The position numbers and the translations under genes were made by a program. Positions 8,901 through 10,671 of a DNA stretch of 10,671 nt are shown here, one piece after another. The notes under the pieces are model-generated. The model saw only the letters and a program-made list of their open reading frames with translations. It had not been told where the DNA came from and made no database searches. The number at the start of each line of letters is the position of its first letter. Position 1 is the first letter of the stretch. This DNA comes from Acanthaster planci (taxonomy: Eukaryota; Echinodermata; Asteroidea; Valvatida; Acanthasteridae), in NCBI RefSeq assembly GCF_001949145.1, contig NW_019091380.1:2054981-2065651 (forward strand). The letters run 5' to 3'.

Positions 8901-10509
8901 CAATCCATAGTACTAAAGAAGAGTCACTGGCTTGTGAAAAGTCCTCCAGAGTGAAGGTTAGCAATCCCACAAAGAGGAATTCAAAGGTGATATGCAAGCA
9001 TAAAGACAGGATCACAGATCTAGTTGGATGATTTCTGATCCACTGAAAGAGGACAGTTGAGGCCTTCTTGATCAAAGATGGAGGCGATGGGGGATCGCTT
9101 CCAGCGTTATTGTCACCAGTAAAGGTTTCCTGCATTTGATCCAGCAAACCCTTCATTTCTAGGTTACTGTGGTGTCGATTTACATGTGGTACAGACGAAC
9201 CTCCAGTGCCACAACTTTCATCTTTGCTTTCCACTTCCATGTATTCACTTTGTAGAGTGGGATTGTAACGCAGAATGACTGCCGCAAATATAACGCCGAC
9301 CGTCTCCAGCGTAAATAGCATAGACGGTACCTGAATTAAAAATTTGATATCAATAAGCACGCCTAGAACTAATGAAAGGCATGCCCCAAGAAAGTTAGCC
9401 AGCAAGGGTGTCTTTGTCGTCTCACTGGTCTTGGACAACATGGCGGGCAGAAGGCCGTCCCTTGACATTGGATAAATGAAGCGAGTCGAACTGTAAGCGA
9501 AGTTAAGAGCTCCGCCCGTTACACTGCACAGTGCGCTGATAGCTACAATGTACTTCATCCAGTGTAAACCATCAAGTTCGTCAAATACCGCTTCAAACGG
9601 AGATTTGAGATCGATGTTGCTGTATTCCGCTAATACAGTGATTGAGAGGGATCCAGCCAAATATACCAGCATGCTGATAGCAACTGCAGCCAACAGTCCC
9701 ATCAGGAGATCCTTCGTTTGATCCTTCGCTTCCTCGGCACAAAGTGCGATGGTTTCGAACCCAGCATAGCCTAAATAAGCAGTGAATACACTTGCTACAA
9801 CCTCATCAAGTCCAACTCCCCGAGGAGCAAAACCATGCTCAACAAGGTAAAAGAAATTTGCGTGAATCATCGCCACAATGAAAACAAAAGTCAGAGTTAA
9901 TAAGGTCGACAGCACGAACACATTGTTAACCTTGGAGAATACGTTCGTGCCGAATGATACAAGAGCATTAGACGCAAGAATCACCAATCCAGCGACAAAA
10001 TCGGGATAGCTGCTAAGAAGAGGGGCATCCCATTCCTCACCTCCAAGAACAAATTTGACAGTAGCATTTTGTATGTAGCCTCCTGTAGCCTCGTCTAAAT
10101 AGCCACTCCAAACTTGCGCTATTAAAGCAACCCCAAGGATTCGCGTCGCTACACCACCCCAACCAATCAAGAAAGCCACCATTTCTCCAAGTGTCGCATA
10201 CGCGAACGCGTAAGCCGCTCCTGTTTCAGGAATCTGCAAGGCGCACTCAGTGCAGCACAGCCCAGCTAACAAAGCAATCAGTCCAGAGATGAAGAAAGCC
10301 AGAAGAGAAATCGGTCCTGCCACCACTCCTACAAGCTGTCCAGGCAAAAGAAAAACGCCGGATCCAATCATACTTCCAACACCGATCATCGTTAAGTCAA
10401 CTGCGCCAAGGCATCGATCCAGAGGTGCTGAACTCACTCTCCTTTGTACAGGTTTCCTGCGACATGCTGAGCCAACAATTTCTTGGAACCACCGCAGAGG
10501 ACCCATCAT
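2903..10509 (-). CDS. SLC7A (CAT-family) amino acid transporter, three coding exons
   Basis: Spliced coding sequence join(10509-8821, 4196-4088, 2970-2903) on the minus strand, 1866 bases, 621 residues. The product is a polytopic plasma- or organelle-membrane transporter of the APC superfamily, SLC7A cationic amino acid transporter branch. Seen: 14 hydrophobic segments (about 39-59, 66-90, 108-131, 171-192, 194-217, 238-258, 268-295, 318-339, 367-388, 390-415, 497-520, 532-554, 564-584, 588-608), the APC-type glycine loop GSMIGSGVF in segment 1, IPETGAAYAF after segment 2, a CAT-like AEEAKD after segment 6 (Glu259-Glu260), LRYNP after segment 10, and a hydrophilic loop at 416-494 before the last four segments, the CAT rather than LAT topology. 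An N-glycosylation sequon (NAT, residue 148) sits in the loop between segments 3 and 4, as in vertebrate CATs. WSGYLD and YPDF recall SLC7A4-like members, whose substrates are poorly defined, so cationic substrate is inference. Family assignment is very secure; subtype is not. Confidence 0.93.
3042..3342. mobile_element. Palindromic MITE-like element in intron 2
   Basis: The two ends are inverted copies: AAATTTGAATAAAATCTG at 3042-3059 pairs with the complement of 3325-3342. Homology continues inward with gaps to a strongly conserved inner block, CACTGTTGCTATAC then CGTGATTCCGGGCAAGCTTTTGC near 3119-3160, matched by the complement of about 3235-3275. The arms together are about 120 bases each around a loop of roughly 80 bases. 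No transposase is encoded, so this is a non-autonomous DNA transposon or a foldback sequence. TA dinucleotides lie at both ends (3040-3041 and 3342-3343) but are offset by one base, so the target duplication is uncertain. It sits in the transporter intron between the second and third coding exons. The short minus-strand frame at 3315-3127 is inside it and is not a gene. Confidence 0.75.
3464..3501. other. Small hairpin
   Basis: AAATATAGC at 3464-3472 is the exact complement of GCTATATTT at 3493-3501, separated by 20 bases; GGGC next to the right arm extends the pairing imperfectly. It lies in intron 2 of the transporter. Function unknown; a nine-base stem of this kind can arise by chance or be a remnant of a palindromic repeat. 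Confidence 0.4.
3559..4091 (+). other. Two adjacent coding-like open frames antisense to intron 2
   Basis: The first frame is open at 3559-3723 (55 codons) and contains RYNKQQFNTCVPNRKVEVDF. The second is open at 3798-4088 in another frame, from a TTG, with FWMVTPDGKVDIEFIEENGY and a run of charged and aromatic residues. Neither has a good start, and neither matches a family I know. The second overlaps the transporter's middle exon by only a few bases. Amino-acid composition of the second is more protein-like than usual for AT-rich chance frames, so a decayed transposon or retrocopy is possible. I give this low weight. Confidence 0.2.
4088..4196 (-). CDS. Transporter middle exon (TM13 and start of TM14)
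   Basis: A 109-base exon too short to stand out as an open frame. It is bounded by acceptor TTTGATGACAG (AG at 4198-4197) and donor TTTAG|GTAAGTA (GT at 4087-4086). It enters in phase 0 from the long exon and leaves with one base (phase 1). The translation begins VPLMPFLPLIGLLSTTILLL, directly after the LPFK that ends the preceding exon; CAT proteins have a K-V-P-x-x-P-F-L-P stretch at exactly this point. It continues with FDFLAFIQVLVWTCL, matching the segment 13-14 region where CATs carry a conserved tryptophan. Frame, position and motif all agree. It lies about 4.6 kb from the previous exon because of the repeat complex in intron 1. Confidence 0.92.
4197..4860. other. Intron 1, downstream part, no gene seen
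   Basis: Start of transporter intron 1 on the low-coordinate side. The block 4360-4750 is somewhat richer in G+C than its surroundings and has two overlapping plus-strand frames (4363-4545, GTG start, and 4511-4747), neither recognisable. Words such as GGTAAAC and CATTGCC recur at 4422/4639 and 4395/4614, which may mark an old repeat, but I could not define ends or target duplications. Confidence 0.35.
4868..5024. repeat. Two adjacent inverted-repeat hairpins
   Basis: CCAAGATTT at 4868-4876 pairs with AAATCTTGG at 4893-4901 across 16 bases. CCATGTTTC at 4970-4978 pairs with GAAACATGG at 5016-5024 across 37 bases, and that stem extends inward with one mismatch to 13 bases. Two perfect nine-base stems within 160 bases in a single intron suggest a degenerate palindromic element, but outer terminal repeats could not be found. 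Minus-strand open frames here (5105-4845 and 5217-5032) are not recognisable as genes. Confidence 0.4.
5025..5597. other. AT-rich intron sequence
   Basis: Strongly AT-rich stretch of transporter intron 1 with no gene. A short inverted pair, CGAATGAAAA near 5524 and TTTTCATTCG near 5585-5594, lies just outside the left end of the foldback element. Nothing else was supported. Confidence 0.4.
5602..6244. repeat. Left inverted arm of the foldback element
   Basis: Complement of 8218-7771, interrupted by a 191-base insertion (5914-6104) and by about 30 extra bases near 5626-5658. The arm carries three imperfect subrepeats around CACAGGTTGACC at about 5737, 5785 and 5851, spaced 48 and 66 bases, each followed by a GGTAAGGG/GTATGGG/GCTTATG-like word. 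The minus-strand frame at 5925-5659 and its counterpart in the right arm are translations of this repeat, not genes. Confidence 0.75.
5906..6112. mobile_element. Nested 191-base MITE with 8-base target duplication
   Basis: CACCAGGA occurs at 5906-5913 and again at 6105-6112, flanking a 191-base insert (5914-6104). The right arm of the foldback element has CCACCAGGAGATC with no insert, so the empty site is directly visible. The insert has subterminal inverted repeats: GCAAGATATGGGACG at 5922-5936 and the complement of 6082-6096, with one mismatch. Inside, a C9 run (6004-6012) and a G8 run (6067-6074) could pair as a nine-base G:C stem. An 8-base duplication is typical of hAT-superfamily elements, but the outermost bases do not form a clean CAG-type hAT end, so the superfamily is inference. 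Confidence 0.75.
6300..6450. mobile_element. Small TA-flanked palindromic element
   Basis: GGTCATTTGAGAGACATTT at 6302-6320 and the complement of AAATGTCTCCCTAATGACC at 6430-6448 match at 17 of 19 positions, flanked by TA at 6300-6301 and 6449-6450. That is the layout of a Tc1/mariner-type MITE, about 147 bases. The interior is built from repeated, alternately oriented GGGAGAC words (near 6342, 6355, 6365, 6381 and 6435), so most of the element can fold on itself. One ambiguous base at 6389 lies in the interior, perhaps a sequencing difficulty caused by this structure. It sits inside the interior of the larger foldback element, next to its left arm. Confidence 0.68.
6551..6985 (-). pseudogene. 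C2H2 zinc-finger gene fragment (truncated exon)
   Basis: Minus-strand frame open from a possible acceptor (TTTAAAG|GTC, exon edge 6985) to a stop at 6553-6551. It begins with a linker, then one complete C2H2 finger: PYACHQCDKCF...RHMENIH, spacing C-x2-C-x12-H-x4-H (first Cys codon 6931-6929, last His 6868-6866). A strongly acidic segment rich in Glu, Asp and Ser follows, then AYQDWLAEARE and YLNEGMDEDQVRQKASRKTL. I associate this order (finger, acidic stretch, W-containing segment, EGMxEDQA-like helix) with large uncharacterised C2H2 families of marine invertebrates. The likely continuation after KTLCAVK is broken: at a T6 run (complement of 6610-6615) the better-looking frame, containing NYKECLSS, is one base out. 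There is no start codon before the finger and nothing upstream, so this is a fragment, probably non-functional, carried inside the repeat element. Confidence 0.7.
7081..7420. repeat. 21-base AT-rich minisatellite
   Basis: About 14 imperfect units of a 21-base repeat close to TATTGCTCAAATTGGTCTTTT, for example TATTGCTCAAACTGCTTTTT at about 7110, CATTGTTCAAATTGTTCTTT at about 7171 and TTTATTGCTCAAATTGTCC near 7384. Several units are truncated or stretched in their T runs. Because 21 is a multiple of three, one plus-strand frame (7100-7345) stays open through the array and reads as repetitive Leu/Phe; it is not a gene. The array lies between the zinc-finger fragment and the right arm of the foldback element. 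Confidence 0.8.
7485..7540. repeat. Inverted units of the same minisatellite
   Basis: GCAATAAAAAGGCCAATTTG followed by AACAATAAAAAGAGC is the complement of about two units of the 7081-7420 array. A C9 run (about 7476-7484) sits directly before it. The array and these inverted units could pair, and the change of orientation next to a C tract suggests a rearrangement or an inverted repeat junction within the element. Confidence 0.65.
7541..7770. other. Interior of the foldback element, unassigned
   Basis: About 230 bases between the inverted minisatellite units and the right arm. Short inverted words GTCCAA/TTGGAC (about 7720-7738) and GTTGGA/TCCAAC (about 7733-7755) are present. No coding frame seen. 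Confidence 0.4.
7771..8218. repeat. Right inverted arm of the foldback element
   Basis: Complement of the left arm without its 191-base insertion; it keeps the empty site CCACCAGGAGATC near 7912-7926. It has about 25 extra bases near 7935-7960 not found in the left arm and ends in a C-rich run followed by GTACTG. The plus-strand frames at 7996-8262 and 7998-8183 are translations of this repeat. Confidence 0.75.
8223..8820. other. Intron 1 next to the long exon, no gene seen
   Basis: Transporter intron 1 between the foldback element and the donor site at 8820-8819. A plus-strand frame at 8431-8748 starts from TTG and is not recognisable. The donor itself, complement of CTTAC at 8816-8820, is a strong consensus site. 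Confidence 0.45.
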
Positions 10510-10519
10510 GGACTGAGGG
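8821..10519 (-). CDS. Transporter exon with start codon (first exon seen)
   Basis: The long open frame continues upstream to 10551 without an ATG and meets an in-frame TGA shortly beyond, so translation should start at one of two adjacent ATG codons, 10509-10507 or 10506-10504. The second has the better context (A at -3, G at +4). A seven-T tract followed by AATCACAG ends at 10520, a good splice acceptor, and CTAAT lies about 50 bases upstream as a possible branch point, so this exon probably begins at 10519 with ten bases of 5' UTR, preceded by a 5' exon outside the window. The 3' end is a textbook donor, AAG|GTAAGAA, with the last coding base at 8821, phase 0. Reading on past the donor gives 16 residues unrelated to the family and a stop at 8770, which I reject as intron read-through. 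The exon encodes residues 1-563, segments 1-12. Base composition is clearly richer in G+C than the flanking introns. Confidence 0.9.
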
Positions 10520-10671
10520 CTGTGATTAAAAAAATGCAGATTGTTTACCAATTGTGGGGATGTTCATTAGACTGGGCATTCGACCACTGTGGCAGCAATT
10601 TGTTTCAGACTTTGCAATCGGTTACTTTTTTATTTGTGTCCAGTACCTTTGCAAAATAATGACCAAGTCAC
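10520..10671 (-). other. Likely 5' intron end upstream of the start-codon exon
   Basis: Read on the minus strand this ends in a T7 tract, AATCACAG, with CTAAT about 50 bases before the AG. An in-frame TGA lies upstream of the open frame and no usable ATG is between it and the acceptor. The most economical reading is the 3' end of an intron that interrupts the 5' UTR; the promoter would then lie outside the window. An unspliced 5' UTR is the alternative. Confidence 0.5.

Overview
The window is nuclear DNA from an animal. It carries a spliced gene with consensus GT-AG sites, long AT-rich introns full of decayed repeats, and a C2H2 zinc-finger gene fragment of a kind I associate with large families in marine invertebrates such as corals, sea anemones or lancelets. 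I cannot name the species. Two ambiguous bases (1284 and 6389) suggest a draft assembly. There is no bacterial or organellar signal.

The one complete gene is on the minus strand, 10509 down to 2903. It encodes a cationic-amino-acid-transporter-like protein of the SLC7A (CAT) family. A large first coding exon (10509-8821) holds twelve membrane segments and ends at a perfect donor in phase 0. A 109-base exon (4196-4088) supplies transmembrane segment 13 and most of 14. A last exon (2970-2903) completes segment 14 and a short tail ending in TAA. Phases match at both junctions and the product is about 621 residues, normal for CAT proteins. A likely acceptor just upstream of the start codon implies a further 5' exon beyond the window.

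Intron 1 of this gene (8820-4197, about 4.6 kb) is mostly a nested repeat complex. Its core is a foldback-type element (5602-8218) with inverted arms of roughly 450-640 bases, a possible ACAG target duplication, and an interior of about 1.5 kb. The interior carries a truncated C2H2 zinc-finger exon (minus strand, 6985-6551), a 21-base minisatellite (7081-7420) with inverted units beside it, and a small TA-flanked palindromic element (6302-6448). The left arm is itself interrupted by a 191-base element with an 8-base target duplication; the other arm preserves the empty site. Intron 2 (4087-2971) holds a 300-base palindromic MITE-like element and weak plus-strand open frames.

The left end of the window (1-2900) lies downstream of the transporter gene. 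It starts with what may be the last coding exon of a plus-strand single-pass membrane protein (3-137), followed by a diverged repeat family (521-1040) whose units each contain a GTGGAC/GTCCAC hairpin, one with a compensatory base-pair change. The remaining sequence to 2900 shows no gene that I can support.
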